From an uncultured Prevotellaceae bacterium (GTDB taxonomy: Bacteria; Bacteroidota; Bacteroidia; Bacteroidales; Bacteroidaceae): DNA of 41,136 bases. The position numbers and the translations under genes are program-made. Location of the stretch: contig CAMHUU010000024.1 in the NCBI GenBank assembly GCA_946188395.1, positions 1-41,136 of the forward strand. Direction: 5' to 3'. The first letter of the stretch is position 1. The number at the start of each line of letters is the position of its first letter. The notes below the pieces were generated by a model. The model worked only from the letters and a program-made list of their open reading frames with translations, was not told the DNA's origin and did not search any database. Positions 9,197-17,359 of the stretch are shown piece by piece.

Positions 9197-9788
9197 GCTG
9201 CAGTCGTGCAATATATTTGCCGATGATGTCGAACTCCAGATTCACCACGCTTCCCACCTTGATGTCGCAGAAATTGGTGTGCTCGAAGGTGTACGGAATG
9301 ATAGCCACCTGGAACGTGTTCTGCGTGGGGTTACACACCGTCAGCGACACTCCGTTTACCGTCACCGAACCCTTGTCGACGGTGAAATAGCCGTTGCGGG
9401 CCATTTCCTTGTCCTGCTTGTATTCAAAGGTGAAGTAAGTGCTACCGTCAGCATCTTCAACGGCTGTACAGCGGGCGGTCTCGTCCACGTGGCCCTGCAC
9501 GATGTGTCCGTCCAGACGACCGTTCATCAGCATCGACCGCTCTACATTCACCTTGTCGCCAACCTGCAACAGTCCCAGATTCGAGCGGTCCAGCGTCTCT
9601 TTCATCGCCGTTACCGTGTAGGTGCCGTTCTCTATCTTTACAACCGTCAGGCACACACCGTTGTGGGCCACGCTCTGGTCAATGCCCAGCTCGTCGACAA
9701 ACGAACAACGCAGTGTGAAGTCGATATTCTTCCTGTCTTTCTTGATGGCTACTACCGTAGCAAATTCTTCGATGATTCCCGAAAACAT
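9183..9788 (-). CDS. ribE: Riboflavin synthase, alpha chain
   Basis: Converts two 6,7-dimethyl-8-ribityllumazine to riboflavin plus a pyrimidine. 201 residues, made of two lumazine-binding repeats: the first starts MFSGIIEE and includes VAHNGVCLTVV, the second starts HIVQGHVDETARC and includes VTVNGVSLTVCN. The C-terminal Ile-Asp-Asn and stop are encoded by heptamer repeat sequence. It is upstream of nth in the same direction. The 35 nt before its ATG are all heptamer repeats, and before those lies the U-run of a structured RNA. No riboflavin (FMN) riboswitch signature was found. Confidence 0.95.
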   Translation of the reverse strand: MFSGIIEEFATVVAIKKDRKNIDFTLRCSFVDELGIDQSVAHNGVCLTVVKIENGTYTVTAMKETLDRSNLGLLQVGDKVNVERSMLMNGRLDGHIVQGHVDETARCTAVEDADGSTYFTFEYKQDKEMARNGYFTVDKGSVTVNGVSLTVCNPTQNTFQVAIIPYTFEHTNFCDIKVGSVVNLEFDIIGKYIARLQQIDN

Positions 9789-9823
9789 AAACTTTAAACT
9801 TTCAACTTTAAACTTTTAACTAT
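9789..9823. repeat. 7-bp tandem repeat upstream of ribE
   Basis: Plus strand units AAACTTT, AAACTTT, CAACTTT, AAACTTT, TAACTAT. The array occupies the whole space between the ribE start codon and the U-run of the upstream RNA gene. Confidence 0.9.
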
Positions 9824-10022
9824 AAAAAAGAGGGGTCGCCCAGTGATGTGATGAAAACTCCTTTGTTAAAAGATTCGAGCACCCTCTGCCTTTGTAATCC
9901 ACCGGCCTTGCGGCTCCCTGCTTGCGCAGTATCGTGGCCCGCCATTGACAAGAGAAGTCAGCTCAGTTTTCGATGTAATTTGATGAGTATCCCGATCGAA
10001 CCGGCACGACCCCCATTTTTTC
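9824..10022 (-). ncRNA. Structured RNA of about 200 nt, 6S-like rod
   Basis: No known family could be assigned with certainty. The minus strand has a strong promoter (10029-10059), a terminal helix pairing GGGGTCG with CGACCCC, and a T6 run straight after (9824-9829). Inward, GAAAACT pairs with AGTTTTC, then CTCTTGTC with GGCAGAG. The tip holds two adjacent hairpins, each closed on a GCAA (GNRA) tetraloop: CTGC-GCAA-GCAG and GCC-GCAA-GGC. GNRA loops exist only on the minus strand, which fixes the orientation. A long rod with a large asymmetric internal loop recalls 6S RNA. A ribE leader regulator is the alternative. Confidence 0.65.
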
Positions 10023-10028
10023 TGTGGA

Positions 10029-10059
10029 CAAAGATACGAAGAAAAGAAGAAACCGCAAA
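10029..10059 (-). promoter_or_regulatory. Promoter of the structured RNA
   Basis: On the minus strand, TTTG (10056-10059), a 19-nt spacer and TATCTTTG (10029-10036). Transcription would begin just before the GGGGG of the terminal helix. Confidence 0.8.
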
Positions 10060-10120
10060 ATAAATTTAGATTATTTTGCGATTTCTCTCACTTCTTACTT
10101 CTTGCCTTTTGCTATAGCCT

Positions 10121-11707
10121 CTATTTATTCGCTACAGCAGCCTGCTCAATCGGCAGACACTTCTTGTAGTTCTCAATGTAACGCTCGAAACCAGCCACAT
10201 CCTCTGGGGTGGGGGCGATGCTCACACCCGTGTTGCCTGCAAACACCACGTCCTCCAGATAGTCGGACAGCGACTTTCCGTTCTTGTTGATCAGGTATCC
10301 GGCCAGCAGGGCAATACCCCATGCACCACCTTCGCCAGCCGTCTCCATCACGCTGATGGGGCTGTTCAGTGCGGCAGCCAGCATGCGCTGACCAACGCCG
10401 GGTGTCTTGAAGTATCCGCCGTGACCGGTGATGCGGTCCACCTTGATCTTCTCGTCCTTGAACAGAATGTCGTTACCAATCTTCAGCACGCCGATTGCTC
10501 CGTAGAGGTTGGCACGCATGAAGTTTGCCAGGTTGAACTTGTCGTTCGCCGAGCGTACGAACAGGGGACGGCCATCGGCCAGTCCCGTCACAGGCTCACC
10601 CGAGACGTAGTTGTAGGCCATCAGACCGCCGCAGTCGGCGTCGCCCTTCAGCGCCTCGTTAAACAGCTTGCCGTACAGCTCGTTCATGTCCACTTTCACG
10701 CCCAGCAGCTGCTGATACTCCTTGAACAGTCCCACCCAGGCATTGATGTCCGAGGTGCAGTTGTTACAGTGTACCATCGCCACCAGACTGCCGTCCGGCG
10801 TCGTCACCATGTCAATCATCTCGTAAGGCTTCGACAGCGGCTTCTCAAGCACAATCATCGAGAACGACGACGTACCTGCGCTGACGTTACCCGTACGCTG
10901 CTTCACGGCGTTGGTGGCCACCATTCCCGTGCCGGCATCGCCCTCGGGAGGACATACGGGCACACCAGCCTTCAGGTGTCCGCTGACGTCCAGCTTCTTG
11001 GCACCCTCGGCGGTCAGCACACCGGCACTCTCGCCAGCATTCAGCGACTTCGGTAGAATGTCCAGCAGCGTCCACGAGTAGCCCTTCGGAGCGATGAGCT
11101 TATTGAATTTCTCCACCATCACTGCATCGTATGTCTTCGTGGCAGGGTCAACGGGAATCATACCCGATGCGTCGCCCACACCCAGCACGAACTCACCCGT
11201 CACCTGCCAGTGCACGTAGCCTGCCAGCGTCGTCAGATATTTGATGTCCTTCACGTGCTCGTTATTCTCAAGGATGCACTCATACAGGTGCGAGATTGAC
11301 CAGCGCAGGGGGATGTTATAGTTGAACAACTCCGACAGTTCTGCGGCTGCCTTGCCCGTGTTCGTGTTACGCCATGTGCGGAACGGTACCAGAATCTGCT
11401 GATCCTTGTTGAACGCCATGTAGCCGTGCATCATGGCCGAGAAACCGATGGCAGCCAGCGACTCAATCTCGCAGTCGTACTGCTTCTTCACATCCTGACG
11501 CAGGTCGGCATAGCAGTCCTGCAGACCTTTCCAGATGATGTCGATACTATACGTCCATAGTCCGTCTACCAATTGGTTCTCCCACTCGAAAGCGCCCTGC
11601 GCAATGGGTTTGTTCTCCTGGTCGATCAGTACGGCCTTGATACGTGTGGAACCGAATTCGATTCCCAGAATGGCTTTACCAGCCTCGATGGTTTGCTTTG
11701 CGGTCAT
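10121..11707 (-). CDS. araB: FGGY-family sugar kinase, probable L-ribulokinase
   Basis: 528-residue FGGY carbohydrate kinase. The N-terminal phosphate-binding motif is LGIEFGSTRIKAVLID, and the C-terminal domain has GHGGYFKTPGVGQRMLAAALN and ETAGEGGAWGIALLAGY. Family and its proximity to araA, araD and araR support phosphorylation of L-ribulose; the kinase of the Bacteroides arabinose cluster is of this kind. It is outside the main operon and has its own promoter (11740-11771). ATG 11707 gives the normal N-terminus. It is divergent from the SpoIIE-type phosphatase gene. Xylulokinase activity cannot be excluded from sequence alone. Confidence 0.85.
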   Translation of the reverse strand: MTAKQTIEAGKAILGIEFGSTRIKAVLIDQENKPIAQGAFEWENQLVDGLWTYSIDIIWKGLQDCYADLRQDVKKQYDCEIESLAAIGFSAMMHGYMAFNKDQQILVPFRTWRNTNTGKAAAELSELFNYNIPLRWSISHLYECILENNEHVKDIKYLTTLAGYVHWQVTGEFVLGVGDASGMIPVDPATKTYDAVMVEKFNKLIAPKGYSWTLLDILPKSLNAGESAGVLTAEGAKKLDVSGHLKAGVPVCPPEGDAGTGMVATNAVKQRTGNVSAGTSSFSMIVLEKPLSKPYEMIDMVTTPDGSLVAMVHCNNCTSDINAWVGLFKEYQQLLGVKVDMNELYGKLFNEALKGDADCGGLMAYNYVSGEPVTGLADGRPLFVRSANDKFNLANFMRANLYGAIGVLKIGNDILFKDEKIKVDRITGHGGYFKTPGVGQRMLAAALNSPISVMETAGEGGAWGIALLAGYLINKNGKSLSDYLEDVVFAGNTGVSIAPTPEDVAGFERYIENYKKCLPIEQAAVANK

Positions 11708-11739
11708 AATTCTTTTAGTGTTAAGTTTATATTTGTCTG

Positions 11740-11771
11740 CAAAATTACCTTTTTTCCCGTAAACAGCCAAA
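11740..11771 (-). promoter_or_regulatory. Promoter of the sugar kinase gene
   Basis: TTTG (11768-11771), a 20-nt spacer and TAATTTTG (11740-11747) on the minus strand, 32 nt before the ATG. Confidence 0.75.
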
Positions 11772-11832
11772 CATTTCTTCTTAATATATATAAAAAGGTG
11801 GGGGAAATGGAACGATACTCCAAAAGATTTTG

Positions 11833-11840
11833 TACCTTTG
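11833..11840 (+). promoter_or_regulatory. -7 box of the SpoIIE-type phosphatase gene
   Basis: TACCTTTG; candidate ATGs follow 8 and 20 nt later (11849 and 11861). No clear -33 TTTG is seen. Confidence 0.6.
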
Positions 11841-11860
11841 CATACAAAATGCGTGTGTGT

Positions 11861-14062
11861 ATGAAGAAAATTGTTAAACGCGTAATATGGTGTGTTGTCG
11901 GCATACTGGCAGCGCCCTTTGTGCTGTGGTTGGTAATGGAAGGCCTCTTCGCAGTAGCACCGGAGTTTACAGAAGAGAAAATTACACCAGTAGTCATAAA
12001 TCTATTTATGGACTACGATGATTATCTTGAAGAAGAAGAAGCCACTGATCCTATCTTTGAGGCTCTGTCCGCCAAGGACTATCCCAGGGCAATAGCGCTA
12101 TGTGACAGTTTACAGGAAGTAAAGCCTCGGTTTGAGACCATTTTTCTCTATTTCAAGAGCTGCGCCTATATGGCACTTGGGCAAGAAAAGGCATACGAAT
12201 TTTGGTTAAAGAAAACCTTAGAGTCTTATCAAGGCGGCAATAATGGAGTAACCGCATATCTTTCAGGCTCATTAGGGTATGCCACGAGACTTCGTGACAA
12301 GGGCGACTACGAAGGCTCCATCAAGGTCATCCTTCCTGCGCTCGATGTGATGGAACAGCATGCTGACGACCATTTCAATCTCATGATTCCAAAGAGTAAG
12401 CCTGTTGAACTCAATGGCATCATGGCAAGCGACCTTGTGGCACTGGGTAAGACCGACGAGGCGGAGAAAACCTTCCAGACCGCCATTAATCATTATATTA
12501 AAGCCGCCAAGTTCCTGGACATCGAATACGAGACGAAGACAGATACCAACTACTATTATACAGCCGTCAAACTGGATCTTGAGGCAGCCAAGGCATATAT
12601 CAAGGCCATGCAATACGACAGGGCCCAGCAGTGGTTGGAGAAGACGAAACAGACCATCTCAGAGAGTGAGCAATATACGGACTCGTTAGGAATGTATAGA
12701 GATGCTTTCCTGTTTGACGTCCACCTGATGGATGCCCTTGTACTGACTCATCAAGGCAAGGCTGCTGAGGCTGAGCGAGCGTATGCAGTATGCTTAGAGA
12801 AGAAGCGAGCCAACGACCCTTCGGCTATCAACATGCGTCTGCAGTATCTCAAGGCTGCCCGTCGCTATCAGGACATCCCCGCCCTGTTCCACCAGTTCGA
12901 CAGCCTGCTCGTCCAGCGCGACGTAGCCATGAATGTCGACAACATCAGCCAGATACTTACGCCGCAATACGCTGCCTACCGAGGCATGGGCCAGACGGCG
13001 CAGGCACTTATGATGGCCGACAGCATCACGCAAGTACTCGACAGTGCCATCATCGCCATGCGTAACGACAATGCCGCAGAACTGGCTACCATTTACGAGA
13101 CTCAGAAGAAGGAGGCCCGGATCAGCGAACAGAATAACGCCCTGAGCATCATGCGCCTGATGTGGGTTATCGCCATACTGGTCGTAGGCATCTTCATCTA
13201 CGTAGGATATACCATGCTGAGAAGACGTTCAGAGCGCCGTATGGCTGCGATGAAGGCTGCCCAGGAGCGCATCGAGAACGAACTGAAGATTGCCCGCGAT
13301 ATCCAGATGTCGATGGTGCCCAGCCAGTTCCCAGAGCGTAAAGGTCTCGACATGTATGCCTCGATGACCCCCGCCAAGGAGGTGGGCGGCGATCTGTATG
13401 GTTATGTGGTTCATGGTTCACGGCTGTATTTCGCGGTAGGCGACGTCAGCGGCAAGGGTGTGCCGGCGTCGCTCTTCATGGCCCAGGCCACGCGACTCTT
13501 CATGACGCTGGCCAAGCAGGACATGATGCCAGCCGAGATATGTACTCGCATGAACGATGCCCTCAGCGGCGACGATAACGAGAGTGGCATGTTCGTCACC
13601 TTCTTCCTCGGACTCGTCGACCTGCAGACGGGCCATCTCGACTTCTGCAATGCAGGCCACAATCCTCCCGTCATTGGAATGGACAATGGACAATTGACAA
13701 TGGATAATGATGGTGCGCAACCAGAGACTGCAAAGAATTGTCAATTGACAATTTTCAATTATCAATTCTTAAACATGAAGCCCAACGCGCCTATCGGTCT
13801 GTGGCCGGGACTGGAATATGAGGGCGAAGAGATTGAAAGCATCAAGGGCCGTCTGCTCTTCATCTACACCGACGGACTGAACGAGGCCGAGAACCGTCAG
13901 CAGCAACAGTTTGGCGACGACCGCCTGCTCGCCATTCTGCGCAATACCCACTTCGACTCTGCCAAGCAGGTCATCGACACGCTCAAGGCAGAGGTTGAGC
14001 AGCACCGCGACGGCGCCGAGCCCAACGACGACCTGACGATGATGTGCATCCGCGTTGACTAA
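11861..14062 (+). CDS. TPR membrane protein with SpoIIE/RsbU-type PP2C phosphatase domain
   Basis: 733 residues from ATG 11861 (an in-frame ATG 11849 adds four). Order: membrane helix (about 6-28), a periplasmic helical repeat region of TPR type (about 60-420), second membrane helix (about 432-452), a short coiled coil, then a SpoIIE-type serine phosphatase domain (about 470-733). The latter shows ARDIQMSMVPSQFP, AKEVGGDLYGY, VGDVSGKGVPASLFMA, CNAGHNPP and the C-terminal NDDLTMMCIRV. This predicts partner-switch signalling with an external sensor. Residues about 606-637, between HNPPVIG and MKPNAPIGLWPG, are encoded by two heptamer arrays and look like an inserted loop. Confidence 0.9.
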   Translation: MKKIVKRVIWCVVGILAAPFVLWLVMEGLFAVAPEFTEEKITPVVINLFMDYDDYLEEEEATDPIFEALSAKDYPRAIALCDSLQEVKPRFETIFLYFKSCAYMALGQEKAYEFWLKKTLESYQGGNNGVTAYLSGSLGYATRLRDKGDYEGSIKVILPALDVMEQHADDHFNLMIPKSKPVELNGIMASDLVALGKTDEAEKTFQTAINHYIKAAKFLDIEYETKTDTNYYYTAVKLDLEAAKAYIKAMQYDRAQQWLEKTKQTISESEQYTDSLGMYRDAFLFDVHLMDALVLTHQGKAAEAERAYAVCLEKKRANDPSAINMRLQYLKAARRYQDIPALFHQFDSLLVQRDVAMNVDNISQILTPQYAAYRGMGQTAQALMMADSITQVLDSAIIAMRNDNAAELATIYETQKKEARISEQNNALSIMRLMWVIAILVVGIFIYVGYTMLRRRSERRMAAMKAAQERIENELKIARDIQMSMVPSQFPERKGLDMYASMTPAKEVGGDLYGYVVHGSRLYFAVGDVSGKGVPASLFMAQATRLFMTLAKQDMMPAEICTRMNDALSGDDNESGMFVTFFLGLVDLQTGHLDFCNAGHNPPVIGMDNGQLTMDNDGAQPETAKNCQLTIFNYQFLNMKPNAPIGLWPGLEYEGEEIESIKGRLLFIYTDGLNEAENRQQQQFGDDRLLAILRNTHFDSAKQVIDTLKAEVEQHRDGAEPNDDLTMMCIRVD
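13678..13770. repeat. Paired 7-bp repeats inside the phosphatase coding region
   Basis: Left array 13678-13712: AATGGAC, AATGGAC, AATTGAC, AATGGAT, AATGATG. Right array 13736-13770: AATTGTC, AATTGAC, AATTTTC, AATTATC, AATTCTT, roughly the inverse complement of the left. A 23-nt spacer separates them. The 93-bp total is a multiple of three and keeps the frame open. Confidence 0.85.
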
Positions 14063-14169
14063 AAGAAAGGCTATGATTTGAAGATTGCAAGGTAATATCT
14101 AAACTGTTGCGAGGCTCTGCCTAAAAGGTTATAAGGTGCCGGATAAAAGGTCGGGAGGTGCTTTGCAAA
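14063..14169. other. Non-coding stretch after the phosphatase gene
   Basis: No convincing gene, promoter or hairpin was seen here. It precedes the 21-bp repeats. Confidence 0.4.
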
Positions 14170-14253
14170 GTTAAAACTGTGTCGATGGATGATAAAACTG
14201 CGTCGATGGATGATAAAACTGCGTCAATGGATGATAAAACTGCACCAATGATT
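14170..14253. repeat. 21-bp tandem repeat, four units
   Basis: Four units at 14170-14190, 14191-14211, 14212-14232 and 14233-14253, beginning GATAAAACTGCG and ending in a TGGAT-like block, with a few substitutions in the outer units. 21 bp is three times the 7-bp period seen elsewhere. It lies between convergent genes, outside any ORF I accept. Confidence 0.9.
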
Positions 14254-14287
14254 TGAGTTTTTGCACTTGATGGCTTGAAGTCTTACG

Positions 14288-14324
14288 AAAAAAGAGCACC
14301 CGACTACTCGGATGCTCCTTTTTA
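14288..14324. terminator. Bidirectional terminator
   Basis: GAGCAcCCGA / TCGGaTGCTC stem (14294-14317) flanked by an A-run on the left and a T-run on the right. It can end the phosphatase transcript (+) and the ara operon (-). Confidence 0.8.
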
Positions 14325-14349
14325 ATTTAACTCTTAATTCTTAATTACT
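14322..14349. repeat. 7-bp tandem repeat at the 3' end of araA
   Basis: TTAATTT, AACTCTT, AATTCTT, AATTACT. The araA stop codon (complement of TTA at 14345-14347) lies in the last unit. Confidence 0.7.
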
Positions 14350-15883
14350 TTAGGGCTTTGTTGAGCATGAAGTACACTTCGTTGTTGCGCAGGGTCTGCT
14401 TGAAGTCGAAGGTGTTGGTCTGCTTGTTGATCTTGACATACTCAATGCCCAGCATTTCGGCAAAGTCCTCCCAGTACTCTTCGGTGATGTCGTAGGAGAA
14501 GGCACTGTGGTGAGTGCCACCAGCGAGAATCCATGCACCTGCACCAATCTCGAATGTTGGCTGTGGAACCCAGAGAGCGCTGGCAACAGGCAGATTTGGC
14601 ATGGGCTTTGGCTCGATGCATTCTACCTCCTGAGAAATCAGACGGAAGCGATTGCCGAGGTCTACTACTGTAGCCTTGATACCACGACCTACTTTTGAAG
14701 TGAATACCAGACGGGCTGTCTGCTGCTTGCGGATACCGATGCCGAGGAAGTGAACCTCGAGCTTTGGCTTGTCGACAGCAATCAGCGGACAAACTTCGAG
14801 CATGTGGCTCTGCAGACACGACGACTTGCTGCCGTCGAAATTGAGGGTGTAGTCCTCGAGGAACGAGCAGCCGATGGGCATGCCCTGCTGGATGACCCAG
14901 AGGGTGCGATAGAGGCAGGCTGTCTTCCAGTCCCCCTCGGCACCGAAACCGAAACCCTCGGCCATGAGGCGCTGTGAGGCGAGACCGGGAATCTGGTCGA
15001 AGCCACAGAAGTCGGGCTGGTTGATATCAGCATCTCCAAGGTCGTCGAAATTGGTGGTGAAGGCAGTAGCACCCTCATCAAACAGTACTCGGCGCAGGGC
15101 AATCTCGGCCTTGGCAGAGTTCTTGACCTTCTCCCAATAGACGGCCTCACCACTTTCGTCGATCTTGATAGTGTAGAGCTTCTTGTATTCCTCGACGAGC
15201 TCGTCGGCCTCCTGGTCGGTGACCTTCTTGAAGTACTCCATCAGAGAAGAAACGGGGTAGTAGTCGACATGGTAGCCCAGACGCTGCTCGAACTCTACAC
15301 GGTCACCATCGGTAACGGCTACGTTGTTCATGTTCATACCGAACATCAGACAGCGAACTTGTCTTGCATCAGCTACACCGGCAGCCACGCGAGCCCAGAC
15401 GGCAATCTGACGCTGAGTAGCCTCGTCCTTCCAGTAGCCGCAAACCACCTTACGGGGAACGCGCATGCGAGTGCAGATATGTCCGAACTCGATGTCGCCG
15501 TGTGCACTCTGGTTGAGGTTCATGAAGTCCATGTCAATCTCGCTCCAGGGGATTTCGGCGTTATACTGTGTGTGGAAGTGGAGCAGGGGCTTCTGCAGGG
15601 CCTGCAGACCTTTGATCCACATCTTAGCGGGCGAGAAGGTGTGCATCCAGGTGATGATACCTACGCACTTGGCGTCGTTGTTGGCGGCTTTCATCACGTC
15701 CTCGACTTCCTTCGAGCTGTTGGCAGTGCCTTTATATACTACCTTGATGGGGATGATGCCGCTGTTGTTGAGTCCTTCGACCATCTCCTTGGAGTGTCCG
15801 TCGACGGCAACGACTGCGTCGCCTCCATACAGAAGCTGTGCACCAGTTACCCACCAAATCTCTAAGTTTTCAAATGCTTTCAT
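14345..15883 (-). CDS. araA: L-arabinose isomerase
   Basis: Interconverts L-arabinose and L-ribulose. 512 residues, the usual length of the family. Recognisable blocks include the N-terminal EIWWVTGAQLLYG, the motif WMHTFSPAKMWIKGL, LHFHTQYN and MDFMNLNQSAHGDIEFG, and a C-terminal ALWVPQPTFEIGAGAWILAGGTHH (read in parts: ALWVPQPTFEIGAGAW, LAGGTHHSAFS). It is the last gene of the operon, separated from araD only by an 8-bp tandem repeat, and ends at a bidirectional terminator. Confidence 0.97.
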   Translation of the reverse strand: MKAFENLEIWWVTGAQLLYGGDAVVAVDGHSKEMVEGLNNSGIIPIKVVYKGTANSSKEVEDVMKAANNDAKCVGIITWMHTFSPAKMWIKGLQALQKPLLHFHTQYNAEIPWSEIDMDFMNLNQSAHGDIEFGHICTRMRVPRKVVCGYWKDEATQRQIAVWARVAAGVADARQVRCLMFGMNMNNVAVTDGDRVEFEQRLGYHVDYYPVSSLMEYFKKVTDQEADELVEEYKKLYTIKIDESGEAVYWEKVKNSAKAEIALRRVLFDEGATAFTTNFDDLGDADINQPDFCGFDQIPGLASQRLMAEGFGFGAEGDWKTACLYRTLWVIQQGMPIGCSFLEDYTLNFDGSKSSCLQSHMLEVCPLIAVDKPKLEVHFLGIGIRKQQTARLVFTSKVGRGIKATVVDLGNRFRLISQEVECIEPKPMPNLPVASALWVPQPTFEIGAGAWILAGGTHHSAFSYDITEEYWEDFAEMLGIEYVKINKQTNTFDFKQTLRNNEVYFMLNKALK

Positions 15884-15918
15884 ATTTTACTTTTTTACCT
15901 TTTTACTTTTTTACTTTT
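15884..15918. repeat. 8-bp tandem repeat at the araD-araA junction
   Basis: AC dinucleotides recur every 8 nt (15889, 15897, 15905, 15913) separated by T-runs. The array fills the gap between the araD stop and the araA start and contains the araD stop codon. Confidence 0.8.
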
Positions 15919-16609
15919 TCTTCTGTCCATAGTAAGCATTGGGGCCATGCTTGCGGCTGAAATGTTTTTCCACCAAGAGCGGATTCATCGTGGTTTCGGG
16001 GTTGACCATGAACGAGATGAATGCCATCTTGGCGACCTGCTCGGTGACGACGGCATGATAGACAGCCTGGTCGGCATCCTTGCCCCAAGCGAAGGGACCG
16101 TGATTCTTGACCAGTACGGCAGGGGTGTGGACGGGATTGATGTTGGCCTGGGTGATGCGGTCGACAATGACGACGCCCGTGTTGTACTCATACTCGGCCA
16201 TCTGATCCTTCGTCATAGCCTCGGTGCAGGGAATGCAGTCGTGGAAATAGTCGGCATGAGTGGTGCCGATGTTGGGAATGTCCTTGCCGGCCTGTGCCCA
16301 TGCGGTAGCATAGGTGGAGTGGGTGTGGACGATGCCGCCCAGCTCGGGGAATGACTTGTAGAGCACGAGGTGTGTGGGGGTGTCCGACGAGGGGTTCAGA
16401 TCGCCTTCGACGACTTTACCAGTCTCGAGGTCGACGACCACCATGTCGGAGGCCTTCATGACGTCGTACTCGACGCCCGAGGGTTTGATGACGACGAGGC
16501 CTTTCTCGCGGTCGATGGCCGACACGTTGCCCCAGGTGAATATCACGAGGTTATGCTTGACAAGGTCAAGATTGGCCTTGAAAACTTTCTCTTTCAGTTC
16601 TTCTAACAT
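15911..16609 (-). CDS. araD: L-ribulose-5-phosphate 4-epimerase
   Basis: Class II aldolase-fold zinc enzyme converting L-ribulose 5-phosphate to D-xylulose 5-phosphate, the last step of arabinose catabolism into the pentose phosphate pathway. 232 residues, as in E. coli AraD. Motifs: [25 protein letters not shown] near the N-terminus ([18 protein letters not shown]), the zinc ligands in [12 protein letters not shown], and [17 protein letters not shown]. It is between araR (29-nt gap) and araA (27-nt gap), both gaps filled by short tandem repeats. Confidence 0.96.
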   Translation of the reverse strand: MLEELKEKVFKANLDLVKHNLVIFTWGNVSAIDREKGLVVIKPSGVEYDVMKASDMVVVDLETGKVVEGDLNPSSDTPTHLVLYKSFPELGGIVHTHSTYATAWAQAGKDIPNIGTTHADYFHDCIPCTEAMTKDQMAEYEYNTGVVIVDRITQANINPVHTPAVLVKNHGPFAWGKDADQAVYHAVVTEQVAKMAFISFMVNPETTMNPLLVEKHFSRKHGPNAYYGQKKK

Positions 16610-16644
16610 AGTTCTAATTATTAATTCTTAACTCTTAACTATAA
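16610..16644. repeat. 7-bp tandem repeat at the araR-araD junction
   Basis: AGTTCTA, ATTATTA, ATTCTTA, ACTCTTA, ACTATAA. It fills the gap from the araD start codon to the araR stop codon, which lies in the last unit. Confidence 0.85.
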
Positions 16645-17316
16645 CTTAAAAGTCTTATCTTCTGTGAATGCTTTTTTGTTGAAACGATAGAGCGATGCGC
16701 CACGCTTCGACGTCTTTTTGTCGATGAGGTCGGTTTTCTCGATGAAGTCCATGTCCTTGATGCGCTTGCGGAAGTTGCGCTTGTCGAGCGCCTCGCCATT
16801 GACGGCCTCGTAGAGACGCTGCAGCTGGGTCAGCGTAAACAGTTCGGGAAGCAGCTGGAAGCCCACGGGGTCGGTCTTGATTTTCTGCTTCATCAGCTTG
16901 CGGGCTTTAACCACCATGTTGTTGTGGTCGGAGTACATCTGCGGGATATCTTCGATGTTGACCCATTCCACGTCGTGTTGTTTACGCTGGCGTTCGCTAT
17001 AGTCTTTCACGTTAATCAGTGCGTAGTAGGCCACAGACACGACGCGTTCGCCCGGGTCGCGGTCGAGATTGCCGAAGGCTCCCACCTGCCGCATAAAGAC
17101 GTTGCGCAGACCGGTCAGTTCGCGTAGTGTGCGGTGTGCTGCCTCGTCCAGACTCTCGTCGCTGCGTACGAAGCCTCCGTAGAGGCTCCATTCGCCACGA
17201 CCAGGATCCATGTTGCGCTTGCCGATGAGGATCTTCAGTTTGTTGTTGTCGAAACCGAAGATGATGCAGTCGACGGACAGCAGCACTTTTTGGAATTCCG
17301 AATAATACGTTGTCAT
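16639..17316 (-). CDS. araR: AraR-type transcriptional regulator (Nudix domain plus winged helix)
   Basis: 225 residues. The N-terminal Nudix fold has a degenerate Nudix box at residues 48-70 (GFVRSDESLDEAAHRTLREL): the catalytic REUXEE is RTLREL, so hydrolase activity is doubtful. The C-terminal winged helix is FTLTQLQRLYEAVNG, DKRNFRKRIKDM, RGASLYRFNKKAF. This architecture is the NrtR-like family, and members encoded with araA/araD in Bacteroides are the arabinose regulator AraR. It probably senses arabinose and controls this operon and the separate kinase gene. It lies between the symporter and araD. Confidence 0.9.
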   Translation of the reverse strand: MTTYYSEFQKVLLSVDCIIFGFDNNKLKILIGKRNMDPGRGEWSLYGGFVRSDESLDEAAHRTLRELTGLRNVFMRQVGAFGNLDRDPGERVVSVAYYALINVKDYSERQRKQHDVEWVNIEDIPQMYSDHNNMVVKARKLMKQKIKTDPVGFQLLPELFTLTQLQRLYEAVNGEALDKRNFRKRIKDMDFIEKTDLIDKKTSKRGASLYRFNKKAFTEDKTFKL

Positions 17317-17324
17317 CTTAATTT

Positions 17325-17359
17325 AATTGATAATTGACAATTGATAATTGACAATTTTA
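17325..17359. repeat. 7-bp tandem repeat at the symporter-araR junction
   Basis: Units AATTGAT, AATTGAC, AATTGAT, AATTGAC, AATTTTA, a perfect period of 7. The last unit holds the stop codon of the symporter gene; the first is 9 nt from the araR start. Confidence 0.92.

Noticed and set aside
9824..10022. FMN, cobalamin or other known riboswitch upstream of ribE
   Set aside because: The conserved blocks of the FMN aptamer are absent, and only a loose likeness to the cobalamin core (GGGAGCC, CCGGTGGATT) is present. The 3' U-run and separate promoter fit a free RNA better.
9848..10063. 71-codon plus-strand ORF
   Set aside because: It lies over the structured RNA gene on the other strand, and the peptide has no secretion or domain signal.
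14170..14253. CRISPR array
   Set aside because: The units are directly adjacent without spacers, and no cas genes are present.
16639..17316. Active Nudix hydrolase
   Set aside because: The Nudix box lacks key glutamates, a winged helix follows, and the gene lies in the ara operon, so a regulator is the better call.
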